Shown: one piece after another, positions 17,094-25,750 of the stretch
Layout of the letters: every line of letters begins with the position of its first letter
How positions within the stretch are numbered: position 1 is the first letter of the stretch
Assembly: GCF_002531825.1 (NCBI RefSeq)
Contig: NZ_NWSX01000002.1
Coordinates: 186,001 to 250,000 of the forward strand
Length of the DNA: 64,000 nt
Reading direction: 5' to 3'
Source of the DNA: Rhizobium sp. J15
Lineage (GTDB): Bacteria > Pseudomonadota > Alphaproteobacteria > Rhizobiales > Rhizobiaceae
Notes under the pieces: model-generated
Databases searched by the model: none
What the model was told of the DNA's origin: nothing
The model's input: only the letters and a program-made list of their open reading frames with translations
Made by a program: the position numbers and the translations under genes

Positions 17094-17999
17094 TTAGCGG
17101 AAGAGCGACAGGATGTTCTGCGAAGAGGAGTTCGCGATCGACAGCGACTGGATCGCCAGCTGCTGCTGGGTCTGCAGGGCACTGAGCTTGGAGGACTCTT
17201 CTTCCATGTTGGCGTCGACGAGACGGCCGACACCGGAGTCGATCGAGTCGCTCAGAGCGTTGACGAAGTCGTCCTGGCTGTCGATACGCTTGGAGAGCGA
17301 ACCGAGAGCGGCGCCGGCGCTGGTCATCGCCTTCGGGGCCGATTCAACGTTGGTCAGAGCCGTCTGGATCTGGCCGGCAGTGAAGTTGGTGATGCTCATG
17401 GAATAGATCGAGCCGGTTGCGCCCGTGGAAGTGCCGAGGATGCCTGTGGAGGTTTCGACCGAACCGCCGCTCATGCCGAACAGAACGTTGCCCAGAGAGC
17501 CACTCGAGAGGACGTAGTCAGTCGTCTTGATCGAAACGGCGTTGGAACCGTCGCGGACGAAGGACGATACGACGCTCTTGGTGCCGGCAGCACCAGCAAC
17601 CCAGTTTTCGCCGTTGAAAGAAGCCGACTGAGCGATGCTCAGGAGCTGCTGCTGCAGCTGACCGATTTCTTCCTGAACCTTGGCCTTGTCGACGCCGCTT
17701 TCTGTAGCAGCAACAAGCTTGGCCTTAATCTCGCCGACGACGTCGATGGCGCTGTCCATCGCGGTGTAAGCCGTGTCGACCTTCGCAGCACCTACGCCAA
17801 GAGCGTCGGAAACAGCCGAAAGAGCCTTGTTGTCCGAACGCATGGTCGTTGCGATCGACCAGTAAGCGGCGTTGTCGGAAGCCTTTTCAACGCGGTAACC
17901 CGACGAAACGTGGTTCTGCGTCTGGTTGAGGCCCTGGTTGACGCTGCGCAGCGTCTGGAGAGCGGCCTGTGCGGAAGAATTCGTGTTAATGCTTGTCAT
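17094..17999 (-). CDS. flaA: Major flagellin FlaA
   Basis: Flagellin of 301 residues and first gene of the flagellin array in transcription order; in rhizobia the gene in this place encodes the principal subunit. N-terminal helix motifs (TQNHVSSGYRVEKASDNAAY) and the C-terminal helix (SALQTQQQLAIQSLSIANSS) are intact. Residue 222 is Pro (CCG, complement of 17334-17336) where FlaB has Leu, in a stretch predicted helical. Upstream (18182-18226) is a 24-base-period direct repeat. It lacks the flaB/flaC-type promoter block. Confidence 0.93.
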   Translation of the reverse strand: MTSINTNSSAQAALQTLRSVNQGLNQTQNHVSSGYRVEKASDNAAYWSIATTMRSDNKALSAVSDALGVGAAKVDTAYTAMDSAIDVVGEIKAKLVAATESGVDKAKVQEEIGQLQQQLLSIAQSASFNGENWVAGAAGTKSVVSSFVRDGSNAVSIKTTDYVLSSGSLGNVLFGMSGGSVETSTGILGTSTGATGSIYSMSITNFTAGQIQTALTNVESAPKAMTSAGAALGSLSKRIDSQDDFVNALSDSIDSGVGRLVDANMEEESSKLSALQTQQQLAIQSLSIANSSSQNILSLFR

Positions 18000-18480
18000 A
18001 AGTCTGTCCCCTGGAAAACTAGATACAAAAAGGAGGACATACCGGACTGTAATACCGGCGATGACGGACCAGCTTCATGCTACTCGGCGCCCTGTTTGTT
18101 TTGGCCCAAACCCGTCATGTCCAGGGCAATCTCGCAGCCAATGCTTGCCAACTTCTTAAAAATACGGGGTCTCGCTGAGGGCCTCACATGGCATAGTTAA
18201 TGCCTCCTCACAGCGCTTAGTTAATGGCTGCTGAAGATAATTTTGCCATTCGAATTTCGAGTGGCAAAAACGCACTTTATCGGAGAAAAGGACTCTTTCT
18301 GAGACAGGTGAGGCGTTGAGGATAACGCAGGCACCCGCGCGCCACCGGTTTCAAGCAAGCTTCGAATGGCAGTGTGTGAGATGCCACCATCGGACCGATC
18401 CCCTGCTTTTCCGGGGGCGGCCCGCCTGTGCTTCGGCAATCGGCAGCCACGCCAGAATATTTCCTTCACGGAGTTGGGTT
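18000..18480. promoter_or_regulatory. Divergent intergenic region flaA / GT41 gene
   Basis: This 481-base gap lies between the divergent flaA (minus) and glycosyltransferase (plus) starts. It contains the flaA leader, a direct repeat at 18182-18226, and the leader of the glycosyltransferase. An open frame continues upstream of the glycosyltransferase to 18316, but its translation is low-complexity Arg/His/Pro-rich and looks non-coding. Confidence 0.5.
18182..18226. repeat. 24-bp-period direct repeat upstream of flaA
   Basis: CCTCACA-N5-TAGTTAATG occurs at 18182-18202 and again at 18206-18226, an exact 24-base shift. It is about 185-225 bases upstream of the flaA ATG. The GTTAA core resembles the boxes before flaB, flaC and flaD, so it may be a tandem activator site. 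Confidence 0.6.
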
Positions 18481-20397
18481 TTGAACAGCAAAGTTTCGTT
18501 CTCTGCGGCATCCAAGGATTACCAGATGGGCCGTTACACACAGTCCCTGGCGACGCTCAACCAGCTGATGGATATCCAGCAGGATGCCAAGACCTATGCG
18601 CTGCTGGCCAAGAACCTCGTGCAGCTCGGTTTCAAGGCCGACGCCGCGAAAGCCTATAGCCTTGCCGGCAATTGCGAGGGACCGAACGCCTACGAATATC
18701 AGAAGCAGGCTGCCAAGCTGCATTATGAGACCGGCAACGAGGATGAAGCGCTGCTGATCGCCATGCGCAACCTTACCAAGGCGCAGGAAGATCCAGAGCT
18801 CGCATTCATCATCACAGCGATCTATCTGAAACGCCAGCAGCGAGATATCATCAGTCCCTTCAAGGCGGTGCTGTCGGAGAGCATGAATCCCGATCACATG
18901 CGCCTGGCCGCCTTGCTGCTCGGCGACGATCTCCATGACGCAACCAACCAGACGCTTGCGCGCAACCTCTTCAAGCGTTTTCCCGGCAATCACGCATTCC
19001 GTTTCCTCCATCTTGTTTTCCTCCGCGAATTCAACGAGTTCGATGAAGAGGCCAAGCATAAGTCTGTGATAGACCAGGCCCTTGCAAAGGGCGATCTTGA
19101 GATCCTGCGGAAGGACAATCCGTTCTATCACCTGCATTGGTGCGGCAATGAGGATTTCAATCGATATGCGACAATCGGCACCACGCCTCTCAATCAGGAG
19201 CGCGTGGCCTTCCGTCGCAACCAGCCACATACGTGGTCTAACAAGATCCGGATCGGCTACATGTCATCGGACTTCTGGGATCGCCACGCGACGATGAAGC
19301 TTTTGCAGCGCATCCTCGAACTGCACGACAAGGATCGCTTCGAGGTCACGCTGTTCTGCCATACAGGCCCGGAATTCTTAAAGCACAACGACACCGACCG
19401 CAGCCGCTGGGGCAGGATCGTCGACATTCACGGATTCTCCGACCAGGCGGTGCTCGAAACTGTACGCGAGCACAATATCGACATCATGGTCGACCTGAAG
19501 GGCCATACGTCGGGCAGCCGCGCGACGGCTTTCAACCTGCCGCTCGCACCGGTGCATGTCGGCTGGCTCGGCTTCCCCGGCAGCACCGTCAACATCGATC
19601 TCGACTATGTGATCGGCGACCATTTCGTCCTGCCTGATGTGGCAATGCCGTTCTATCATGAGAAATTCTGCCGGCTTCCGGAGAGTTACCAGCCGAACGA
19701 TCCGACGCATCGTCCGAAGCCACGTCCTGTCACCCGCGAACAGCTCGGCCTGCCGGAAGAGGCATTCATCTTCGCCTCCTTCAACGGCAACCGCAAAATC
19801 ACGCCGGAAACGATCAACAGCTGGTGCCGGATTCTCAAGCGGGCGCCTAACAGCGTGCTCTGGCTGATGGCGAATACGCCGCGCAACCAGGCGAACCTCC
19901 TGAAGCAGTTCCAGACCGCAGGCATTTCCCCCAAGCGGATCATCTTCTGCCCGCGCGCGCCCTATGAAGAGCACATCGACCGTCAGCAGGCGGCCGATCT
20001 CGGCATCGACACCTTCCCCGTCAACGGCCACACGACCACCTCGGAGCAGCTCTGGGGCGGACTGCCGGTTCTGACCGTCAAGGGCACCAACTTCGCCTCA
20101 CGCGTCAGCGAAAGCCTGCTCCAGGCAATCGACCTGCCGGATCTCGTCGCCGCCGACCTGCAGGCCTATGAAGACCTTGCTGTCGAACTGGCGCAAAATC
20201 CCGGGCGGATCGCCGAATACAAGGCGCATCTGAAGGAGAAGCGCTACATCGCTCCGCTCTTCGACGCCGAACGTTTCTGCCATCATCTGGAGCAGGCCTA
20301 CGAAATCATGGCCGAGCGCGCCAAACAGCGCCTTGCGCCCGATCACATCGACATTCCGGCGCTGCCGCCGCGCACGGCGCCCTTCGCCGCCGAGTGA
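18481..20397 (+). CDS. TPR-containing O-GlcNAc transferase-like glycosyltransferase (GT41)
   Basis: This protein probably transfers a sugar from a nucleotide-sugar onto Ser/Thr of a protein. The C-terminal two thirds is a SPINDLY/OGT (GT41) catalytic region: IRIGYMSSDFWDRHATMKLL, MVDLKGHTSGSRATAFNLPL, VGWLGFPGS, FASFNGNRKITPE, and GHTTTSEQLWGGLPVLT in the UDP-binding part. The N-terminal ~220 residues are TPR-like helical repeats. The chosen start is TTG at 18481 with GGAG seven bases upstream (638 residues); an upstream in-frame ATG at 18316 is less likely. It is the only plus-strand gene within the minus-strand flagellar block, right beside the flagellin array, which suggests flagellin as substrate. 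That link is inference. Confidence 0.85.
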   Translation: MNSKVSFSAASKDYQMGRYTQSLATLNQLMDIQQDAKTYALLAKNLVQLGFKADAAKAYSLAGNCEGPNAYEYQKQAAKLHYETGNEDEALLIAMRNLTKAQEDPELAFIITAIYLKRQQRDIISPFKAVLSESMNPDHMRLAALLLGDDLHDATNQTLARNLFKRFPGNHAFRFLHLVFLREFNEFDEEAKHKSVIDQALAKGDLEILRKDNPFYHLHWCGNEDFNRYATIGTTPLNQERVAFRRNQPHTWSNKIRIGYMSSDFWDRHATMKLLQRILELHDKDRFEVTLFCHTGPEFLKHNDTDRSRWGRIVDIHGFSDQAVLETVREHNIDIMVDLKGHTSGSRATAFNLPLAPVHVGWLGFPGSTVNIDLDYVIGDHFVLPDVAMPFYHEKFCRLPESYQPNDPTHRPKPRPVTREQLGLPEEAFIFASFNGNRKITPETINSWCRILKRAPNSVLWLMANTPRNQANLLKQFQTAGISPKRIIFCPRAPYEEHIDRQQAADLGIDTFPVNGHTTTSEQLWGGLPVLTVKGTNFASRVSESLLQAIDLPDLVAADLQAYEDLAVELAQNPGRIAEYKAHLKEKRYIAPLFDAERFCHHLEQAYEIMAERAKQRLAPDHIDIPALPPRTAPFAAE

Positions 20398-20414
20398 GGC
20401 TTTCGATCCAAATG

Positions 20415-20446
20415 AAAAACCCGCCGGAGCGATCCGGCGGGTTTTT
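20415..20446. terminator. Bidirectional terminator between GT41 gene and fliP
   Basis: Perfect 14-bp stem AAAAACCCGCCGGA (20415-20428) / TCCGGCGGGTTTTT (20433-20446) with a GCGA tetraloop. It has A/T tracts on both sides, so it can stop the convergent plus-strand glycosyltransferase and the minus-strand fliP operon. Confidence 0.95.
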
Positions 20447-20476
20447 TCGTTGGCGACGGGAATAAAAGTCCGCCGT

Positions 20477-21214
20477 TCAGCTGAACGAACGCACCAGGCT
20501 GCCGACGAGCAGGTTCCAGCCGTCGATCAGCACGAAGAAGAGAATCTTGAAAGGCAGCGAGATCGAGGTCGGCGGCAGCATCATCATGCCCATCGCCATG
20601 GTGATGGTCGCGACGATGAGGTCGATGACCAGGAACGGCAGCACGATGAGAAAGCCGATCTCGAAGCCGCGGCGAATTTCGGAAATCATGAAGGCCGGGA
20701 TCAGCACGCGGTAGTCGACCGGATCGGCCGTCTGAATATTCTGCCCGCGCTCGCGCGCGAGATCGACGAAGAGCGCCAGATCCTTGTCGCGGGTATTGGC
20801 CGCCATGAAGGTGCGGAAAGGTTCGGCAATCCGCTGAACGGCTTCGGTCTCGTTGATCTGGTTGGCGAGCAGCGGCTGCACGCCGTTCTGCCAGGCCTGA
20901 TCGAAAGTCGGCGACATGACGTAGAAGGTCATGAACAGCGACAGCGACAGCAGGATCATGTTGGAGGGCGTCGAGGAGAGGCCCATGCCCGAGCGCAGGA
21001 TCGAGAAAGCGATGATGAAGCGCGGGAAGCTCGTCACCATGATCAGGATGCCCGGCGCGACCGAAAGAACGGTCAGCAGGCCGAACGTGCGGATGATCCA
21101 GGCGGCGACGGAGCCGTCGACCGGCACGTTCAACAAATCGGTCGGCAGCTGCTGTGCCACCGCCAGTTCCGGTACCGCCATCATGGCAGCAAGGAAAACT
21201 ATGAATCGAATCAT
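20477..21214 (-). CDS. fliP: Flagellar export gate protein FliP
   Basis: FliP is a core membrane subunit of the flagellar export gate. The 245-residue protein has a cleavable signal peptide (MIRFIVFLAAMMAVPELAVA) and transmembrane helices around 45-65, 85-110, 185-210 and 215-235. Family motifs include TSFPRFIIAFSILRSGMGL and PAFMISEIRRGFEIGFLI. It is the last gene of the flgB-to-fliP operon, its start overlapping the fliL stop by 4 bases, and it is followed by a strong terminator. No fliO is present. Confidence 0.97.
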   Translation of the reverse strand: MIRFIVFLAAMMAVPELAVAQQLPTDLLNVPVDGSVAAWIIRTFGLLTVLSVAPGILIMVTSFPRFIIAFSILRSGMGLSSTPSNMILLSLSLFMTFYVMSPTFDQAWQNGVQPLLANQINETEAVQRIAEPFRTFMAANTRDKDLALFVDLARERGQNIQTADPVDYRVLIPAFMISEIRRGFEIGFLIVLPFLVIDLIVATITMAMGMMMLPPTSISLPFKILFFVLIDGWNLLVGSLVRSFS

Positions 21215-21717
21215 TCGATGACAAATGTCCTGAACATGACCTTCGATACCCGCCCTTGCGAGCGAAGGTCAACACGTTCCTGTATGTCATCCTTGAGATA
21301 TTGAAAGCCCCGCGGCCCCTCGATCTGCTGGAGGGAAACGGTCCTGATATAGGCGAGGATATCCTGATGAATATCCTCGGAAACCTTGACATCAGGCGGA
21401 CCGTTGAACAGCAGCGCGACCTCGAGTCGGACCCAGTTTTCAGAGGGGTAAGCGAGGTTCGACGTGATCGGCTCGAGCTGGACGACGTTGTTCTCTTCGG
21501 TCGAGATGCGAGCCAGGCCTTCCTCGGCCTTTTTCTTGGCCTCGGCCTCCTTGGCGAGCTCCGCTTCCTTGGCGCCTTTGACGTTGGGCGCGACGATCGT
21601 GCCCACTGCCCAGCCGCCGCCGGCGCCGACGAGCGTCAGCGCGGCGATGCCGATGATCGTCATCAGCGCGGCGGATTTCTTCTTCGGTTGACCTGCGATT
21701 GCGTCTGGCTCTGCCAT
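21211..21717 (-). CDS. fliL: Flagellar basal body-associated protein FliL
   Basis: FliL is a single-pass inner-membrane protein that surrounds and supports the stators. The 168-residue product has a short Lys-rich cytoplasmic N-terminus, a transmembrane segment (about 17-40), a charged linker (KEAELAKEAEAKKKAEEG) and the periplasmic stomatin-like domain ending RTFVIE. It overlaps fliP by 4 bases and lies 12 bases after flgH. Confidence 0.95.
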   Translation of the reverse strand: MAEPDAIAGQPKKKSAALMTIIGIAALTLVGAGGGWAVGTIVAPNVKGAKEAELAKEAEAKKKAEEGLARISTEENNVVQLEPITSNLAYPSENWVRLEVALLFNGPPDVKVSEDIHQDILAYIRTVSLQQIEGPRGFQYLKDDIQERVDLRSQGRVSKVMFRTFVIE

Positions 21718-21729
21718 CGTCGTTCAGCC

Positions 21730-22446
21730 TCAAAGCGGCGAGAAAAGATCGACGGCCTGCTGGCCGCGCGGAGGCTGCTGCACTTCCATCAGACGGCCGC
21801 GGCCGCCATAGGAGATGCGGGCTTCGGCGATCTTGTCGTAGGAGATCTGGTTGTCGGCATTGACGTCCTGTGGCCGAACGATACCGGCGACGTTCAGGAT
21901 GCGCAGTTCCTGGTTCAGACGCACTTCCTGCGAACCCGAGATGACGAGGTTGCCGTTTTCGAGGATGCCGGTGACGACGGCTGCGACCAGAAGGGTGATC
22001 TTGTCGGTACGCTCGATCTTGCCCTTGCCGTCGGTGCTGGTGTCGGAACCGTAAGTCAGGTCGGTCTTGGACTCGGGCGTCCAGCCGAAGATCTGGGCGT
22101 TGATATCCCAGTTCATGCCGCTCGAATTGGTGCGGCTGCGGTTGGTCTCGTTGTCAAAGGAGGCCTTGTCGTTGATCTGTATGTCGACGGTCAGAATGTC
22201 GCCGACGTTCAAGGCGCGCGCATCCTTGAAGAGGGCGGCCTGCGAATCGCTCCACAGCGAATAGCCCTGCGCCACGGCGCGCGGCTGCTTCGGATAGAGC
22301 GCCATCTGCGGCGTCTGGCCATAGGCGAGACCACTGCCGATCGGGCTCATGGCAGGCGCGCGGCCGATCTCGCTGACTGCCGTCGGAGACTGGCAACCTG
22401 CAAGGAGTGCGAGAGCGGCGATCGCTGCCGGGAGACGCATATTCAT
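21730..22446 (-). CDS. flgH: Flagellar L-ring lipoprotein FlgH
   Basis: FlgH forms the outer-membrane L-ring bushing. The 238-residue protein has a lipoprotein signal peptide with lipobox LLAGC (Cys18). Family motifs are SLWSDSQAALFKDARALNVG, DILTVDIQIND and the C-terminal IRPQDVNADNQISYDKIAEA-type stretch, with GRGRLMEVQQPPRGQQ at the end. The start overlaps the motE stop by 4 bases. Confidence 0.97.
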   Translation of the reverse strand: MNMRLPAAIAALALLAGCQSPTAVSEIGRAPAMSPIGSGLAYGQTPQMALYPKQPRAVAQGYSLWSDSQAALFKDARALNVGDILTVDIQINDKASFDNETNRSRTNSSGMNWDINAQIFGWTPESKTDLTYGSDTSTDGKGKIERTDKITLLVAAVVTGILENGNLVISGSQEVRLNQELRILNVAGIVRPQDVNADNQISYDKIAEARISYGGRGRLMEVQQPPRGQQAVDLFSPL

Positions 22447-22982
22447 GAAGGATCCTTCGACGTATTGGGGTCGGACGCACTGGCGATGATGTTTGCGATG
22501 ACCGCAGCTTTCTCAGGGTCCATCTCGTTGAGGATGAGGCTCGACTGGCGCGGTCCGAGCCGCATGATAACCGCAGACGCCACCTCGATCTTCATGTCCT
22601 GCAGCTGGAGTGCTGCCGCATCCGGCTTCATCTTCTTGTAGATTTCGGTGAGCCCGGCTTCCGCCTGCTTCAGGAAATCGTCGCGGCGCTTGAGCCAGTC
22701 CTGATATTCGGCCTTGCGCTTGTCCATCTCGGCCATGCGGGCGTCGATGTCGGCGCGAAGCTTTTCCAGCTCCTGCTTCTGCAGAAGATAACGCTGGTCG
22801 CGGGCGGGATCGGCGATGTTCGTGCAGAACTGCTTGATCTCGTCCTGGGGCGTGATGGCGCCTTCCGGATGCTCCTGTGCGAAAGCGCCGGGAATCGAGA
22901 GGAGGACGAGGCCCGCCGCCGGCAGCGCCAGCCGGCGCAGCAGTTGCAGGACCGTCATGTCAGGATTGATGAGACCAATCAT
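22443..22982 (-). CDS. motE: MotC chaperone MotE
   Basis: In Sinorhizobium MotE is a periplasmic chaperone that stabilises MotC. The 179-residue protein has a signal peptide (cleavage after SIPGAFA, near residue 35), a long coiled-coil region (LLQKQELEKLRADIDARMAE through the Lys/Glu-rich stretch to about residue 110) and a C-terminal MgtE-N-like/FliG-like part (IMRLGPRQSSLILNEMDPEK). The ATG overlaps the flgI stop (ATGA at 22979-22982). A second Met at residue 9 also fits as start of the signal peptide. Confidence 0.92.
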   Translation of the reverse strand: MIGLINPDMTVLQLLRRLALPAAGLVLLSIPGAFAQEHPEGAITPQDEIKQFCTNIADPARDQRYLLQKQELEKLRADIDARMAEMDKRKAEYQDWLKRRDDFLKQAEAGLTEIYKKMKPDAAALQLQDMKIEVASAVIMRLGPRQSSLILNEMDPEKAAVIANIIASASDPNTSKDPS

Positions 22983-24100
22983 TGCAGCACAAGCTCCGCC
23001 TGCAGGGCGCCCGCCGACTTGATGCCCTGGAGAATGGCGATGATGCCATCCGGTTTCACGCCGATATTGTTGAGGCCGGCGACCAAGGTCCTGAGATCGG
23101 GGCCATCGATGATGGCGACGCGTCCACCGGTCTGTTCGGCCGCAATGTCGGTCTGCGGCTGGACGGCGGTGCGGCCGCGCGAGAAGGGTTCGGGCTGGAT
23201 GATCTGCGGCGTCTCGGTGACCTGGACCGTCAAGGTGCCGTAGCTGACGGCGACCGGCGAGACGCGGACGTCCGAGCCGATGACGATCGTTCCGGTCCGC
23301 TCGTTGATGACGACCTTGGCCGGCGTGTCGGTTTCGACGATGAGATTTTCGATATCGGCCATCAGGCGGGTGAGGTCGGCCGCACGCGGCTTCTGGACCA
23401 CCACTTCCTGCGAATCCTTGGCTTCCGCCACCGGGCCGCCGAAGCGCGCCGAGGCATAACCATTGACGATGTCGGCGATGCGGATCGCCGTCGAGAAGTC
23501 GGGGTTGCGCAACTGCAGGACGAGATTGACCGAATCCTTGAAGCGGGACGGCAGCTCGCGCTCGATGATCGCGCCGCCGGGCACGCGGCCGGCGGTGGTG
23601 ACACCTTCGGTCACCGTCGCCGCCTGGCCTTGCGCCTGAAAGCCGGAGACGATGACGGCGCCCTGGGCGACGGCATAGATCTGGCCGTCGGCGCCGGAAA
23701 GCGAGGTCATGACGAGCGTGCCGCCACGCAGCGACGTCGCGTCGCCGAGCGAGCTCACCGTCACGTCGATACGGCTGCCGGGACTGGCAAAAGGCGGCAG
23801 GTTGGCGGTGACCATCACCGCCGCCGTATTCTTGGCGCTGGACTGGCCGCCCTGCGTCGAGATGCCGAGATTCTGCAGCATCGCCCGCATCGACTGCTCT
23901 GTGAAGGGCGAGGAACGGAAACCGTCGCCGGTTCCCTGCAGACCGACGATCAGGCCGTAACCGATCAGCTGGTTGTCGCGGCCGGCCTGGAGGGAGGCGA
24001 TGTCCTTGATGCGAGAGGTCAGCGCCCAGGCGGGCGCGACATCGGCCAAATTCATGGCGAGAACCGCGACAAGGGTCAGGAAACGGAAGAACAATTTCAT
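22979..24100 (-). CDS. flgI: Flagellar P-ring protein FlgI
   Basis: FlgI forms the periplasmic P-ring. From the ATG at the complement of 24098-24100 the product has 373 residues with a signal peptide (MKLFFRFLTLVAVLAMNLAD, cleavage near PAWA) and family motifs SRIKDIASLQAGRDNQLIGY, GLIVGLQGTGDG, SPFTEQSMRAMLQNLG and TIVIGSDVRVSP. A longer open frame runs back through flgA in another reading frame and is not used. The start overlaps the flgA stop by 4 bases (ATGA), and motE follows with the same overlap. Confidence 0.97.
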   Translation of the reverse strand: MKLFFRFLTLVAVLAMNLADVAPAWALTSRIKDIASLQAGRDNQLIGYGLIVGLQGTGDGFRSSPFTEQSMRAMLQNLGISTQGGQSSAKNTAAVMVTANLPPFASPGSRIDVTVSSLGDATSLRGGTLVMTSLSGADGQIYAVAQGAVIVSGFQAQGQAATVTEGVTTAGRVPGGAIIERELPSRFKDSVNLVLQLRNPDFSTAIRIADIVNGYASARFGGPVAEAKDSQEVVVQKPRAADLTRLMADIENLIVETDTPAKVVINERTGTIVIGSDVRVSPVAVSYGTLTVQVTETPQIIQPEPFSRGRTAVQPQTDIAAEQTGGRVAIIDGPDLRTLVAGLNNIGVKPDGIIAILQGIKSAGALQAELVLQ

Positions 24101-24579
24101 TTTGCCCTCACATGGATCGTGCCATCCGCAAGCACCGTGCCGCTGACGATGACGCCGGAATCCATATTGCGCGCGCGGATGAGCTGCCCCGTCGCGCCGT
24201 CTTCGAGCGGCGTGCCGGCGGCCGAGATCGTCATTGCGCCGAGAGAGAAGACCAGGCGGATCGAAGAGCCGCGCGTCACCGTATAGGGCTCGCGCAAGGC
24301 CGAGACCGAAATCGTGCGGCCAGGCAGCAGTGTGCGCTTGGAAACCAGGCCTTCGACCTGCGAAATCGATTTGGCATAGTCTCCGGCGAGGTTGGGGTTT
24401 GTGACCTCGACCTCCTGAAGCTGGCTGCCCGACAATGTGTCGCCGGGGTAGATGATCGTCGTCGGGACGACGGCATAACCCATGCCGGCATCCGCGTCCG
24501 CGGGCACAACGATGCCCGCGAGTGCGATCGTGGCTGCCGCCACCCATCCTGAGATGCGTCCTGCCCGGCAAAACATCAT
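24097..24579 (-). CDS. flgA: Flagellar P-ring assembly chaperone FlgA
   Basis: FlgA is a periplasmic chaperone for P-ring assembly. The 160-residue protein has a signal peptide (about residues 1-31, ending ADADA) followed by a SAF domain (YPGDTLSGSQLQEVEVTNPN) and the C-terminal FlgA domain (ISAAGTPLEDGATGQLIRAR, then SGVIVSGTVLADG). It is shorter than enterobacterial FlgA (about 220 aa), as in other rhizobia. It overlaps flgI by 4 bases and follows flgG by 16. Confidence 0.94.
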   Translation of the reverse strand: MMFCRAGRISGWVAAATIALAGIVVPADADAGMGYAVVPTTIIYPGDTLSGSQLQEVEVTNPNLAGDYAKSISQVEGLVSKRTLLPGRTISVSALREPYTVTRGSSIRLVFSLGAMTISAAGTPLEDGATGQLIRARNMDSGVIVSGTVLADGTIHVRAK

Positions 24580-24595
24580 GTTTCGGCCCTTCCCT

Positions 24596-25384
24596 CTACT
24601 TCAGGTTCTTGCTGACGATGGAGGCCATTTCATCAGCGGTGGTGATCACCTTGGAATTCATTTCATAAGCGCGCTGGGCCGAGATCAGCTCGGTGATTTC
24701 CTTCACCGGATCGACGTTGGAGGATTCCAGGTAACCCTGCTTCATGTAGCCGAAACCTTCCTCGTCCGGATTGCCGACGACAGCCTCGCCCGAGGCCGCC
24801 GTTTCCTGGAAGAGGTTGTCGCCGATCGGCTGGAGGCCCGCCTCGTTGACGAAGTCGGCAAGCGTCAGCTGACCGAGCACGGTCGTATCGGTTTGACCGG
24901 GCAGCTTGACCGAAACTTCGCCGGAGCGGCTGATCGTCAGCTCCGTGGAACCCTGCGGGATGGTGATGCCAGGAAGGACCTCATAACCGTCGATGGTGAC
25001 GAGCTGGCCCTGGTCGTTCTTGTTGAATGCGCCGGCGCGGGTATAGAGCGTGGTGCCGTCGGTCGACTGGATCTGGAAGAAGCCCTTGCCGATCAGCGCC
25101 ACGTCGAGGTCGTTGCCGGTCTGGGTGAGTTCGCCCTGGAGATGCAGATTGCGGACCGCCGAGGTCTGAACGCCGAGGCCGATATTGGCCCCCTCGGGAA
25201 CGACGGCCTGGTTGGCGCGGTTGGCAACGCCCTTGGCCCGTTCGGTCTGGTAGAGCAGGTCGGTGAACTCGGCGCGGGCCCGCTTGAAGCCCGTCGTGTT
25301 GATGTTAGCGATGTTGTTCGCGATGACTTCCAGATTGGTCTGCTGGGCATCCATGCCCGTTGCTGCGATGGCGAGCGCTCTCAT
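24596..25384 (-). CDS. flgG: Distal rod protein FlgG
   Basis: FlgG builds the distal rod. The 262-residue protein has the rod N-terminal motif ([20 protein letters not shown]), the central beta region ([20 protein letters not shown]) and the C-terminal domain ([20 protein letters not shown], then [17 protein letters not shown]). Length is the family standard. It sits between fliE and flgA in the flgB-to-fliP operon. Confidence 0.97.
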   Translation of the reverse strand: MRALAIAATGMDAQQTNLEVIANNIANINTTGFKRARAEFTDLLYQTERAKGVANRANQAVVPEGANIGLGVQTSAVRNLHLQGELTQTGNDLDVALIGKGFFQIQSTDGTTLYTRAGAFNKNDQGQLVTIDGYEVLPGITIPQGSTELTISRSGEVSVKLPGQTDTTVLGQLTLADFVNEAGLQPIGDNLFQETAASGEAVVGNPDEEGFGYMKQGYLESSNVDPVKEITELISAQRAYEMNSKVITTADEMASIVSKNLK

Positions 25385-25403
25385 GTCTTCGTCCTCAAAT
25401 CAG

Positions 25404-25748
25404 TTACATCTGCATCTTGGTGACTTCGAGAAAGGCCGAGACGACCTTGTCACGGATGGCGATCGCGGTCTGGAGCGTCTGCTCGGCCTGCAGCATGGAA
25501 TCGACGACTTCGCGCGTCGTCGCCGTGCCCTTGATGCCGGCAAAGGACATGCTTTCCGCACCCTTCAGGCTGTTGACTGCGTCAGTCGCCATACCGCCCA
25601 GGACCGAGGCAAAGCTCATGCCGTTGGCGGCACCCGCGGTGCCCGGCATGGTGGCGGCGGCAGACGACGAGGCGGAATTTTCGGTGTCGACGGCGCCGAG
25701 CGCACGGGTCATCGAAAGGTTGCTGACATTCTGGACGCTGCTGATCAT
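25404..25748 (-). CDS. fliE: Rod-MS-ring junction protein FliE
   Basis: FliE links the MS ring to the rod. The 114-residue protein has an Ala/Ser/Gly-rich N-terminus and the conserved C-terminal half (SFAGIKGTATTREVVDSMLQ, then AEQTLQTAIAIRDKVVSAFL, ending EVTKMQM). The order flgB-flgC-fliE-flgG is canonical. The start is 2 bases after the flgC stop. Confidence 0.95.
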   Translation of the reverse strand: MISSVQNVSNLSMTRALGAVDTENSASSSAAATMPGTAGAANGMSFASVLGGMATDAVNSLKGAESMSFAGIKGTATTREVVDSMLQAEQTLQTAIAIRDKVVSAFLEVTKMQM

Positions 25749-25750
25749 TA

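Noticed and set aside
18316..18480. N-terminal extension of the GT41 gene from ATG 18316
   Set aside because: Arg/His/Pro-rich non-TPR sequence without a ribosome site; TTG 18481 has a good GGAG at seven bases.
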